IMG/VR virus record: IMGVR_UViG_3300024520_000335
Coordinates: 1 to 30,886 of that record
DNA length: 30,886 nt
DNA from: a virus
Reading direction: 5' to 3' (one strand)
Positions 24,972 through 30,886 of the stretch are shown one piece after another. Below the pieces are notes generated by a model. It did not search any database. It saw nothing but the letters and a program-made list of their open reading frames with translations, and was not told the DNA's origin. The stretch's first letter is position 1. Every line of letters starts with the position of its first letter. The position numbers and the translations under genes are program-made.

Positions 24972-25107
24972 CGGTCTTTTTCTCTTCCTCATCTTCCAGG
25001 CTTTCCGTATAGCAACCTTCGCAAATCATCTCACCATCTTTTTCTTCACTGTTGTCGAAGTCGCTGTCGATGTATCGGTCGCACCAATGACAATAGAATA
25101 CGCTCAT
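24964..25107 (-). CDS. Zinc-ribbon microprotein (47 residues)
   Basis: The frame runs from ATG 25107 (after GGAGGAAGAATC) to TAG 24964-24966. The 47 residues contain FYCHWCDRYI and GEMICEGCYTESL, two Cys-x2-Cys pairs 22 residues apart, and a very acidic tail (LEDEEEKKTDE). The start overlaps the upstream stop (ATGA) and the end overlaps the next start by 8 bases. Clean coupling at both sides and the zinc signature make it a likely gene despite its size. Confidence 0.72.
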   Translation of the reverse strand: MSVFYCHWCDRYIDSDFDNSEEKDGEMICEGCYTESLEDEEEKKTDE

Positions 25108-25388
25108 GATTCTTCCTCCACACATACCTCGCAAGGCTCGCCGTAAGTGTTGACCTTAGAGTCTAAGCACATAGGACAGGCACGCTTACTATAAACAACA
25201 TGAGCCCCATGTGACATCATGCGAGGCTTGCCAAACCCAGTAATGATCTTGTTCTCACAACCTGGACACGTCCACTCATCTCCAGACATAAACATTGAAG
25301 AGTTCTCTTCCGGCTTTCCAAGTTCACAATCCACTTCATTGTGGGTGCACTTGTACCAACGCTCACAGGGTATGCAGTATGTGCTCAT
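25104..25388 (-). CDS. Multi-cysteine zinc-binding protein (94 residues)
   Basis: The 94-residue protein has three Cys-rich blocks: YCIPCERWYKC...VDCELG (residues ~4-22), WTCPGCENKIITGFG (~39-53) and RACPMCLDSKV...EPCEVCVEEES (~69-94). This suggests two zinc sites in rubredoxin- or ribbon-like knuckles. It starts and ends with ATGA overlaps. I do not recognise a named family. Among the small genes of this operon it has the most Cys pairs. Confidence 0.78.
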   Translation of the reverse strand: MSTYCIPCERWYKCTHNEVDCELGKPEENSSMFMSGDEWTCPGCENKIITGFGKPRMMSHGAHVVYSKRACPMCLDSKVNTYGEPCEVCVEEES

Positions 25389-25696
25389 GCTTTATCCTCT
25401 CCGCGCAAGGCAACAGAGCAGCATTTGGCGATGGTCTTGCCTACACCCTCAACATACTCAACGGCATCAGTTCCACATTTCCACCAACCACTAGCTATGG
25501 TCACGTCTACATATTCGCCGATTTCATCCAGCACCCCCTCCAGCCTCGCAACCCGCTCTTGCAGGGAGTCGCGCTCGGCCTTGTACAATGCAACCATGCG
25601 GCCTAGTTCGTCACGCTCGGCAATGATCACGCACCTCTCGCAGTTGTCCACGTTCTCGCCTGACGGGAATCCGCATATGCAATCGTTTCTGCTCAT
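25385..25696 (-). CDS. Cys-motif coiled-coil protein (103 residues)
   Basis: The N-terminus carries DCICGFPSGENVDNCERC (residues ~5-22), two Cys pairs that could hold zinc. It is followed by a coiled coil (RDELGRMVALYKAERDSLQERVARLEGVLDEIGEY, ~29-63) and a short C-terminal part with WWKCGTDAVE. Codon use is visibly more GC-rich than in the genes further downstream, matching its upstream neighbour. ATGA overlaps at both ends. Function unknown. Confidence 0.74.
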   Translation of the reverse strand: MSRNDCICGFPSGENVDNCERCVIIAERDELGRMVALYKAERDSLQERVARLEGVLDEIGEYVDVTIASGWWKCGTDAVEYVEGVGKTIAKCCSVALRGEDKA

Positions 25697-26400
25697 GCGC
25701 TTTTCTCCTCGGGATCGGGTGCCCCTTCGTCGGTCGGCTGTAGGGCTCTTGCAGCTTTACCAATAACGCCCCATGCAACTGACCTGTAGTGATCTGCTTC
25801 ATTACCTGCCGCTGGTGGCATGCTAGTGCCGGTGCCTGCAATATCATCCAGCGCAGCCTTGTACCTTTCCCCCTCCAGCAGCAGGGCCTTGATGTGGGAC
25901 CAGTGCTTAACGAGTTTCCATTCATCATCCTCATCCATTTCTGCGATGTGCCACCTGGCGATTACAGGGTCAACTTCCTCCACAATCTCGCGTGCCGTTG
26001 GCGTGGTCATCGCTCCCCCCTCTGCTGCTGCGCGAATTGCTTCGCGTGCATTTACAAGCGCCTCATCGTAAGCACCCTCTAGCCCCGTCGCATATCGGTA
26101 TGCCTTCATCAGTCCTTCCAGCGCCTCCACCAGCGCGGTCAGGCGGGATTGCAGGGCTGCGTTTTCAGCTTCCAAAGCATTAATGGCAGCAATGTCAGGG
26201 CCAACGCGGTCGGCTAATATCTGCTGGTAACTCTCCACCTCCGCCTCTGCTGCCTTCAGGCGGGTGAGTGTGTCGATTATCTGCTCACATTCGCTTTGGT
26301 CTATACGTGCCCATTCACCACCAGCATCTACAAAATGTTGCAGCACACCATCCCAGTGATCAATCAACCCATCCACATCCACCGGCTGCTCGGTGGTCAT
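25693..26400 (-). CDS. Coiled-coil hypothetical protein, GC-rich (235 residues)
   Basis: I chose ATG 26400 because it overlaps the stop of the membrane microprotein gene (ATGA); an in-frame ATG 15 bases upstream is less well placed. The protein has polar N-terminal helices, a long coiled coil (INALEAENAALQSRLTALVEALEGL, ~72-96) and, after an internal MTTPTAREIVEEV (~131), a helical C-terminal half with HWSHIKALLLEGERYKAALDDIAG. This layout resembles the Ea22-like small-phage-gene products seen in many temperate phages, and the C-terminal half may be a separate module. Codons are GC-rich compared with the virion genes, suggesting acquisition from another phage. Function unknown. Confidence 0.74.
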   Translation of the reverse strand: MTTEQPVDVDGLIDHWDGVLQHFVDAGGEWARIDQSECEQIIDTLTRLKAAEAEVESYQQILADRVGPDIAAINALEAENAALQSRLTALVEALEGLMKAYRYATGLEGAYDEALVNAREAIRAAAEGGAMTTPTAREIVEEVDPVIARWHIAEMDEDDEWKLVKHWSHIKALLLEGERYKAALDDIAGTGTSMPPAAGNEADHYRSVAWGVIGKAARALQPTDEGAPDPEEKSA

Positions 26401-26573
26401 GAGAGAACACCGCATAAAATCAAAACAATAAATACAAATCCGATTATACCCAGCAGGCCGCCGGTCAAATAAATCTTAGCGAGTCTGTCAGATAAGCACC
26501 CATAGCAGAGCCCATCGGGATGATCCTTTGCAAATGTTGATATTCGGTGGCATCGAACACATAACTTGCTCAT
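26397..26573 (-). CDS. Zinc-ribbon membrane microprotein (58 residues)
   Basis: ATG at 26573, three bases after the upstream stop, opens a 58-residue frame to a TGA that overlaps the next start (ATGA). Residues ~4-26 hold KLCVRCHRIST and GLCYGCLSDRL, a two-pair Cys-x2-Cys ribbon. Residues ~37-57 (TGGLLGIIGFVFIVLILCGV) form a single transmembrane segment. A zinc ribbon joined to a membrane anchor is distinctive; the N-terminal ribbon probably faces the cytoplasm. Function unknown. Confidence 0.72.
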   Translation of the reverse strand: MSKLCVRCHRISTFAKDHPDGLCYGCLSDRLAKIYLTGGLLGIIGFVFIVLILCGVLS

Positions 26574-26576
26574 TCG

Positions 26577-26852
26577 CTACCACTCCGTTGTTGATATAAG
26601 TACAGGGAATTTGCCACCGTCCATCTCGTGCTGTAGGGCTGATTCGCGTAGCGTTTGCTTACCCTTCGATTGGTCGTATACGTCTATCATGTGCTCATAA
26701 CTTGGCTCGCGCTCAACTGGAGATTCGTAGTAATTTTCTACGTCACCGCACACTACATTTGTGTGCCATTCAATGGCCTCGTCCCACGTCTTTGCTGCAA
26801 CAGTGTCAATGTCATCAACAAGCCAAAACTTAATCTCATCTGCAATGCTCAT
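26577..26852 (-). CDS. Hypothetical protein without zinc motif (91 residues)
   Basis: I chose ATG 26852 because it overlaps the upstream stop (ATGA); an open frame back to 26882 lies within the previous gene. The acidic product has SIADEIKFWLVDDIDTVAAKTWDEAIEWHTNVVCGDVENYYESP, a helix rich in aromatic and acidic residues, and a polar C-terminal half. It has a single Cys. I do not recognise it. It is one of the few members of this small-gene chain lacking a Cys-x2-Cys pair. Confidence 0.72.
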   Translation of the reverse strand: MSIADEIKFWLVDDIDTVAAKTWDEAIEWHTNVVCGDVENYYESPVEREPSYEHMIDVYDQSKGKQTLRESALQHEMDGGKFPVLISTTEW

Positions 26853-27073
26853 TCGCTTTGCTCCTCGGGCTGGGTGGTCCATGAATACGAGAGGTGTACG
26901 TTTAATTCAAAATTTTTACCACAACTTCCGCACTCCTCTTTGTGATCACCCTCTCTATAGAAGTCGCCTTCCGAATCTGCTGGATCATGGAACGCCTTAC
27001 AGTGTGGACAAAACACGCCCTCATCGCTCCAGACTTCGCCATCCTCATCTTCAAGGTATCGGTTGTCACTCAT
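26849..27073 (-). CDS. Zinc-ribbon protein (74 residues)
   Basis: The product carries VFCPHCKAFHD and EECGSCGKNFE, Cys-x2-Cys pairs at residues 22/25 and 48/51, the classic zinc-ribbon layout, inside an acidic N-terminal sequence. The final part (LNVHLSYSWTTQPEEQSE) is beta-like then polar. Zinc ribbons of this type often bind nucleic acids or partner proteins. The ATG overlaps the upstream TGA (ATGA) and its own TGA overlaps the next ATG. Confidence 0.78.
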   Translation of the reverse strand: MSDNRYLEDEDGEVWSDEGVFCPHCKAFHDPADSEGDFYREGDHKEECGSCGKNFELNVHLSYSWTTQPEEQSE

Positions 27074-27240
27074 CCCGTCGCCCCCTCACCCTCGGGCTGC
27101 TCACAATCACAACACGTAGGGCACTCACTACATACAGCGCACATCTTAGGCAGCTTGTTCCCGTACTTAAACCTGTGGTACATAGCGCCATGGCAAGACG
27201 GGCAGCCTTCAACTTCTGAGGCGCGGGGGTTAGGAGTCAT
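27070..27240 (-). CDS. Very Cys-rich microprotein (56 residues)
   Basis: ATG 27240 to TGA 27070-27072 encodes 56 residues containing GCPSCHGAMYHR and MCAVCSECPTCCDCEQPE: eight Cys in 34 residues with an adjacent His. That is enough for two zinc or other metal sites. It overlaps the upstream gene by 11 bases and the downstream one by ATGA, so coupled translation is likely. It has GC-rich codons at its ends. No family recognised. Confidence 0.7.
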   Translation of the reverse strand: MTPNPRASEVEGCPSCHGAMYHRFKYGNKLPKMCAVCSECPTCCDCEQPEGEGATG

Positions 27241-27421
27241 GGGTGGGCTCCAGCTTGTTAACTTCTACCTCTTCTATTTCATACCAATTGTTTTCATTAT
27301 TTGATCTACCCACGTGATCAACAGAGTTTTCAGCATTCTCTTTGCTATCAAATATGCCAGTGAAGTACCCACCGTACTGGTCATACGCATTATAGAATTC
27401 AAGAACTACCCACATATTCAT
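27230..27421 (-). CDS. Small hypothetical protein (63 residues)
   Basis: The product starts MWVVLEFYNAYDQYGGYFTGIFDSKENAENSVDH-like and ends in WYEIEEVEVNKLE. The pattern, an N-terminal strand, then 'giFdSkE.Ae.sv' and a closing 'yeI.ev.l', is typical of small phage regulatory or accessory proteins with one alpha-beta unit. There is no Cys. The start is ATG 27421, overlapping the stop of an 18-codon frame; a second ATG two codons later is possible. Function unknown. Confidence 0.7.
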   Translation of the reverse strand: MNMWVVLEFYNAYDQYGGYFTGIFDSKENAENSVDHVGRSNNENNWYEIEEVEVNKLEPTHDS

Positions 27422-27474
27422 TCTCCAGTCCCCTTCAATCTCCGCTCCACCAACGCCTGTAGATCGTCACTCAT
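27418..27474 (-). CDS. 18-residue linker ORF
   Basis: A tiny frame (MSDDLQALVERRLKGTGE) starts inside the end of the upstream gene at 27474, and its TGA overlaps the next ATG. It carries the GGAG that serves the following gene. It may be a translational bridge that keeps ribosomes moving through the operon, or a remnant of a longer gene. Without it, 45 bases would be untranslated. Confidence 0.35.
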   Translation of the reverse strand: MSDDLQALVERRLKGTGE

Positions 27475-27703
27475 CGTCCAGGCCCTCCGGATATAGTTCA
27501 TCGGCACACTTTGGGCAATACGTTGCACCTACAATGTCATAAATCATCCAACGATCAGGCAACACATCTACCGGCTTCTGATCCTTATACCTTCCAAAGC
27601 CCCAGCCCTTGCCGTTGAAGCTAATAAACTCACGTCGTAAAAAAGCTGTGCCATCTGCAACTGCATCACAACCGCCGCAGCTAAATACTACTTTGACTCC
27701 CAT
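27467..27703 (-). CDS. Zinc-motif protein (78 residues)
   Basis: The ATG at 27703 follows TGATG coupling; a GTG one codon upstream is less likely. The protein has FSCGGCDAVADGTA near the N-terminus and TYCPKCADELYPEG near the C-terminus, two Cys-x2-Cys pairs separated by about 50 residues. Between them is a beta-rich stretch with FNGKGWGFGRYKDQKPVDVLPDRWMIYDIVG. The pairs probably come together around one zinc. Function unknown. Confidence 0.77.
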   Translation of the reverse strand: MGVKVVFSCGGCDAVADGTAFLRREFISFNGKGWGFGRYKDQKPVDVLPDRWMIYDIVGATYCPKCADELYPEGLDDE

Positions 27704-27918
27704 CACCCCAACTCCTCCAACCTCTTAGCCTCTATGCAACGGTCGCACCAGCCACCCCTCTCATCTGCACGACACACATAAGCCTTCTTGCACCTCCCGC
27801 ACACATCTGCAACGTGCTGCCGCTCAGGATGGAACAACGCTTTAGATGCACCCTCACGTTGATATTCCTTTGCACGATCCTGGTTGTCGGATCCTGTGTC
27901 GATGTATTCATGCGCCAT
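27703..27918 (-). CDS. Zinc-ribbon protein (71 residues)
   Basis: A polar N-terminus (MAHEYIDTGSDNQDRAKEYQ) leads to VCGRCKKAYVC and GGWCDRCIEAKRLEEL, a four-Cys ribbon (residues ~40-61) with an extra Cys. GGAGGGTGAG lies just upstream of the ATG. The gene begins 11 bases inside the end of the DpdA-like gene, placing it at the head of the zinc-ribbon chain and tying its translation to the base-exchange enzyme. Confidence 0.77.
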   Translation of the reverse strand: MAHEYIDTGSDNQDRAKEYQREGASKALFHPERQHVADVCGRCKKAYVCRADERGGWCDRCIEAKRLEELG

Positions 27919-28573
27919 CTAACTCACCCTCCTTAAATAACATGGACTGTCTCTCAGGCTTTTCAAACTCGTCTAAGATATGCCAAGCTTTATTCCTCAC
28001 GAATGATGCTGAGTCACATGAGTCAACGCCAAGCTCTTGACATCGCCTTAGATACTCAATCTTCCCACATTGACCAACGTGACATTTCTTGCCATTCTTA
28101 TGGGCCAACTCAACCCATGCTTCAACATTGCGCCATTTCCACTCAACAGATCCACCAATGAATAACGTGGTGATACGATCATCCTTAAGCATCAGGCTTA
28201 TCTTTCCCCCCCTGCTCAGTGGAGTCATGCCATCCTGGACTACGAAGGCAAGGTTAGTGCCATGCAATCTATCTGCCCATGCCATTGAGAAATCAAATGA
28301 CTTCATACCGCCAGTAACAATGTCTGGTAGCACAATGAACTGCAGATCTAAATTCAGATTGTAGATGGTGTCCAGTGCCTTGAGGAAAGCATACTCATTG
28401 AACCCTCTCCCCTTTTGGAATGCAGGGAAAGCACCATTGTCTAGGGACACAGGTATACCTTCCCATTGCTTACGTGGCAACCACCTGGAATCAGATGAGC
28501 ACAGTATACCCATGCCAAACTTATGGATGTACTTAAGGTCTTCACCCATTGCGTTGGACGTGTAAATCCTCAT
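27908..28573 (-). CDS. dpdA: DpdA / TGT-like 7-deazaguanine transglycosylase
   Basis: The 221-residue protein keeps the core of the tRNA-guanine transglycosylase fold that phages use to exchange guanine in DNA for a 7-deazaguanine. The aligned features are LDNGAF (residues 44-49, the TGT 'DSGGF' acid), VLPDIVTGG (81-89), FVVQDGM (110-116), LFIGGSVEWK (137-146, the substrate-pocket Gly-Gly) and LGVDSCDSASFVRNK (181-195), which matches the nucleophile region 'GvD.fDcv.PtR'. D184 or D187 is the likely nucleophile. The usual C-terminal zinc site of tRNA TGTs is absent and the protein is short, as in phage DpdA types. QueE is encoded 13 bases upstream, giving the precursor. The combination predicts modified phage DNA that resists host restriction enzymes. 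The substrate, DNA rather than tRNA, is inferred. Confidence 0.8.
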   Translation of the reverse strand: MRIYTSNAMGEDLKYIHKFGMGILCSSDSRWLPRKQWEGIPVSLDNGAFPAFQKGRGFNEYAFLKALDTIYNLNLDLQFIVLPDIVTGGMKSFDFSMAWADRLHGTNLAFVVQDGMTPLSRGGKISLMLKDDRITTLFIGGSVEWKWRNVEAWVELAHKNGKKCHVGQCGKIEYLRRCQELGVDSCDSASFVRNKAWHILDEFEKPERQSMLFKEGELDGA

Positions 28574-28586
28574 GAGATAACAGTGA

Positions 28587-29240
28587 TCATCTTACGTCAG
28601 CAAACTTATGCATCTGCATACACAGCTTCCAGTCTCGACCATTACCACTCTGTAACTTCTTAACCATTGCTACAGTATCCTCTGCATTGCACTTGCCATT
28701 CTTCCATTCAGGCATCAGGAAAACATTGTTAGCATAGACTGTCCTTTCCCACTCCCTGATCTCTTCTATGTGTTGACCTGTGTACACCAACTTAAGTTCA
28801 CTAGCTCTGGTGATCTTGCACTCCTTGGGAGATGTTTTAGGTGAGACAACTAGATACCCACCCTTGATCATGAAGTATTCAACCTGGAGAGCTTTAGCCC
28901 CACTGGTCTGGATCATGACCCTATTATCTTTGAGTTCTTTAATCAGGGAGTTGAGTGCTTTAGGTTGATCTAGTGGTTCTCCACCAGTGATGCAGATCCA
29001 ACCAACATTACCCACCTGCTCCTTGGCACGTAAAGCCACTGCATCTGCAAACCCTCTGTACTTGTAGGAGTAGTCAGTGTCGCAGTGCATACGTACAGGG
29101 CATTGGCCTACTGAACAACCTGAGAACCTTATGAAGTACATGGGCGTACCTGTGAGTTGACCCTCACCTTGGATGGAATAGAACTCTTCAGCCAACTTGA
29201 TAGCGTCGATCACTTCCCTAGAAGTCATTATTGTATCCAT
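28587..29240 (-). CDS. queE: QueE-like 7-carboxy-7-deazaguanine synthase (radical SAM)
   Basis: QueE uses a [4Fe-4S] cluster and SAM to rearrange carboxytetrahydropterin into 7-carboxy-7-deazaguanine, the ring source for preQ0. Residues ~18-55 read EEFYSIQGEGQLTGTPMYFIRFSGCSVGQC...HCDTDYS, where GEG, the 'GtP..FiR..GC' strand and CDTDYS are hallmarks of QueE. ICITGGEP is the SAM-binding GGEP motif, VSPKTSP follows, and the C-terminus LCMQMHKFADVR matches the family's 'LQtHKy'. The cluster Cys spacing is C-x4-C-x5-C instead of the usual C-x3-C-x2-C (see findings). The start is ATG 29240, overlapping the helicase end by 23 bases; ATG 29228 is possible. Length (217) is normal for QueE. No QueD, QueC or FolE gene lies in this window. 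Confidence 0.88.
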   Translation of the reverse strand: MDTIMTSREVIDAIKLAEEFYSIQGEGQLTGTPMYFIRFSGCSVGQCPVRMHCDTDYSYKYRGFADAVALRAKEQVGNVGWICITGGEPLDQPKALNSLIKELKDNRVMIQTSGAKALQVEYFMIKGGYLVVSPKTSPKECKITRASELKLVYTGQHIEEIREWERTVYANNVFLMPEWKNGKCNAEDTVAMVKKLQSGNGRDWKLCMQMHKFADVR

Positions 29241-30886
29241 ATTGACGCTCTACAGGCCCCTCAGCCTGCCTAAGATAGTTAATCGCTAATGCCTCTGGTG
29301 ATTCTTTGTACTGATAGCTTGGTTGATCCCAGAATAAACCTACCTTCCCTTCCCAGTCACCTTCACGCTGCTTGAAACATCCAATGACAGCATCAGGCTC
29401 ATCACGTAGGGATAGCTTGTCTTCACCTGAATCTATGGCGTCTTCTTTTATCTTGTTCCTCCAGACGCTAAACACGTTGTCAGCAAGATCTGTGATAGCG
29501 CCAGTCCCTTTGATGTCCAACTTTCCAGGCATCAATGATTCATCTTGACCCTTGCGAGAGTGAGCAAGTAAGTGGATGTGAATTGGTAATTGATTCTTAA
29601 GGTCACACAGCTTGTCTACAAAAGACTTCTGCCCGTTGTAGTCATCTTCAGCAAATCCACACTTGACCAGGGAGTCGATTACAAAGTGAGTGATGTTGTA
29701 TCTGTAGTGCCCATATTCCATCACCTCTAAAAGCCTCTCTGATTTAGCTGATCCTACGAGATTGAATATAAACAGTGAGTCGTAGTACCACTTGTTGATC
29801 TCTTCCAAGTCTTCAGGGGATGGCTGACCTTTCCCAACAATCTGCCTGCACATACGACGTAGTGTTTTTTGTGGCCTCATCTCCATGCTAGCAATACAGA
29901 CTTTTGATTTCTGCATAATGGAGCTAATTGCAACATGGCCCATGACTTGAGATTTGCCATGACCATTGATCCCAGTCCACATAGATAGCTCATGGGGTCG
30001 TATATAGATTTTCCCTTGGGTCTTTTTCCACGGCATATCCAGGCCAATGGCTAATTCATCTGATGGGTAGAATTCTTCATAGACCTTGTCCTTGAAGTCA
30101 GACGCTCTTTTAAGCTCCTCTGGGTCCATGGTCTTGGCTGAGTGGAGGCACTCATACATGTCACCTGCTGATTTCAATTCAAGAAGACACTCATTGGCGT
30201 CTTTATGTGGGAGTTCAACTACCCGACACCTGTGCTTACCTAAACGCTCACAGATTGACTCAATGGACTTTTGGCCTTCCTCGTCCATGTCAAAACTGAC
30301 ATAAATCTCATCGAATCTTTGGAGGTGGTCATATTCCTCTTCAATCCACTGATGATTTCCTGCACCAAAGGGAACTGATAAAGAATCAAACCCATATTGC
30401 TTCCAGGTCATGGCATCAATCTCACCCTCACAGAGGATTATTGATCTGGCTGAATCATCAACTGCCTGCCATCCAAACAGAGTGGGTCTACATTCAGGTG
30501 CTACTTGGATACCCTTCTTGCCTTTATCGCTTCGCTCAAGATGTAGATATTTCCTGAACAGGCATTTATCGTCCTTGTGATAATTGAAGACAATCTCTTG
30601 CCCTCTGGTCATAACATTAAATCTCTCAAGGGTAGCTAGAGTTATGAGCCTTTTGTTGATTAGGTAATCAAGTGCCTGCTTGTGATCTCGCACATGCTCT
30701 AGACATGCCGCTACGGGGGTCGCAGGCGTCTTGTAAGAGCGTTTCTCTCCAGCAAGAGGGTTAGTTGGGATGTTGAGGTATTCGCAAGCCTCAGTCATGG
30801 CCTGTGAGATAGTGACATTCTTTGTCACCTGCCATAAATCTAGTAGGTCACCCGATTCATTGTCTATTGCGAAGTCTGACCACCTT
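29218..30886 (-). CDS. Primase-helicase, 5' end beyond the window (partial)
   Basis: The frame stays open past the GTG at 30828 to the window edge, reading WSDFAIDNESGDLLDLWQ upstream of it. This looks like the end of a primase zinc-binding region ('GD.idlw'), so the gene is partial. Counting from 30828, a TOPRIM domain has LCEGEIDAM (~132-140) and SFDMDEEGQ (~178-186). A RecA-like helicase has Walker A GINGHGKS (~286-293), a Walker B-like THFVIDSLVKCG and HIHLLAHSRKG (motif H3-like), then LADNVFSVWRNK. This is the T7 gp4 / DnaG-DnaB architecture: it primes lagging-strand synthesis and unwinds the fork. It heads the visible part of the minus-strand operon and overlaps queE by 23 bases. Confidence 0.92.
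   Translation of the reverse strand, partial: RWSDFAIDNESGDLLDLWQVTKNVTISQAMTEACEYLNIPTNPLAGEKRSYKTPATPVAACLEHVRDHKQALDYLINKRLITLATLERFNVMTRGQEIVFNYHKDDKCLFRKYLHLERSDKGKKGIQVAPECRPTLFGWQAVDDSARSIILCEGEIDAMTWKQYGFDSLSVPFGAGNHQWIEEEYDHLQRFDEIYVSFDMDEEGQKSIESICERLGKHRCRVVELPHKDANECLLELKSAGDMYECLHSAKTMDPEELKRASDFKDKVYEEFYPSDELAIGLDMPWKKTQGKIYIRPHELSMWTGINGHGKSQVMGHVAISSIMQKSKVCIASMEMRPQKTLRRMCRQIVGKGQPSPEDLEEINKWYYDSLFIFNLVGSAKSERLLEVMEYGHYRYNITHFVIDSLVKCGFAEDDYNGQKSFVDKLCDLKNQLPIHIHLLAHSRKGQDESLMPGKLDIKGTGAITDLADNVFSVWRNKIKEDAIDSGEDKLSLRDEPDAVIGCFKQREGDWEGKVGLFWDQPSYQYKESPEALAINYLRQAEGPVERQYGYNNDF

Noticed and set aside
1-30886. tRNA genes, CRISPR arrays, insertion sequences, integrase or attachment sites
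   Set aside because: None seen by eye: no cloverleaf-like stretches, no regularly spaced direct repeats, no transposase or recombinase motifs. A covariance-model tRNA scan was not possible.

Overview
The window is about 31 kb of a lytic-type tailed bacteriophage genome. The best fit is a podovirus (short tail). It carries terminase, portal, scaffold and capsid genes, then a head-tail connector, a large nozzle-like protein and three large internal (ejection) proteins. No tail-tube, sheath or tape-measure genes are visible. A lipobox on one membrane protein and the zinc-ribbon and primase styles suggest a Gram-negative bacterial host, but the host is inferred, not shown. No integrase, repressor, tRNA, insertion sequence or CRISPR array was seen.

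Layout. (1) 1-1269, plus strand: a DNA-metabolism tail consisting of the end of an unknown gene, an SSB-like OB-fold protein, a Cys-rich protein read in a shifted frame, and a RusA-type resolvase. (2) 1270-1368: a short non-coding boundary with a weak hairpin and a promoter-like TTGACA. (3) 1369-23786, plus strand: the late virion operon, with almost no spacing and many TAATG or ATGA junctions. Its order is small beta-rich proteins, terminase small and large subunits, portal, scaffold, major capsid, decoration-like protein, a strong intrinsic terminator at 9785-9820, a zinc-motif protein, connector, lectin-bearing nozzle, tail protein, GNAT acetyltransferase, three internal proteins, a lipoprotein, a holin-like protein and a 22-residue Lys-rich peptide. 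(4) 23780-30886, minus strand, converging on the late operon. In the direction of transcription this is a primase-helicase (cut by the window edge), a QueE-like radical-SAM enzyme, a DpdA/TGT-like base-exchange enzyme, a chain of more than a dozen small genes of which nine encode proteins with Cys-x-x-Cys-type zinc-ribbon motifs, then a membrane-anchored 3D-domain-like protein that may be the endolysin, and a small acidic protein.

The most interesting part is region 4. QueE and the TGT-like enzyme point to 7-deazaguanine modification of the phage DNA: QueE makes the 7-carboxy-7-deazaguanine precursor, and DpdA-type enzymes exchange it into guanine positions. They are followed directly by an unusually dense, translationally coupled array of tiny zinc-ribbon proteins, several of them shorter than 60 residues and easy to miss. 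Secondary points of interest are an apparent frameshift or overlap joining the SSB to a Cys-rich domain, two lectin-like modules inserted in the nozzle, a beta-module shared by decoration and connector proteins, and a nested ORF with its own Shine-Dalgarno sequence inside the 3D-domain gene.
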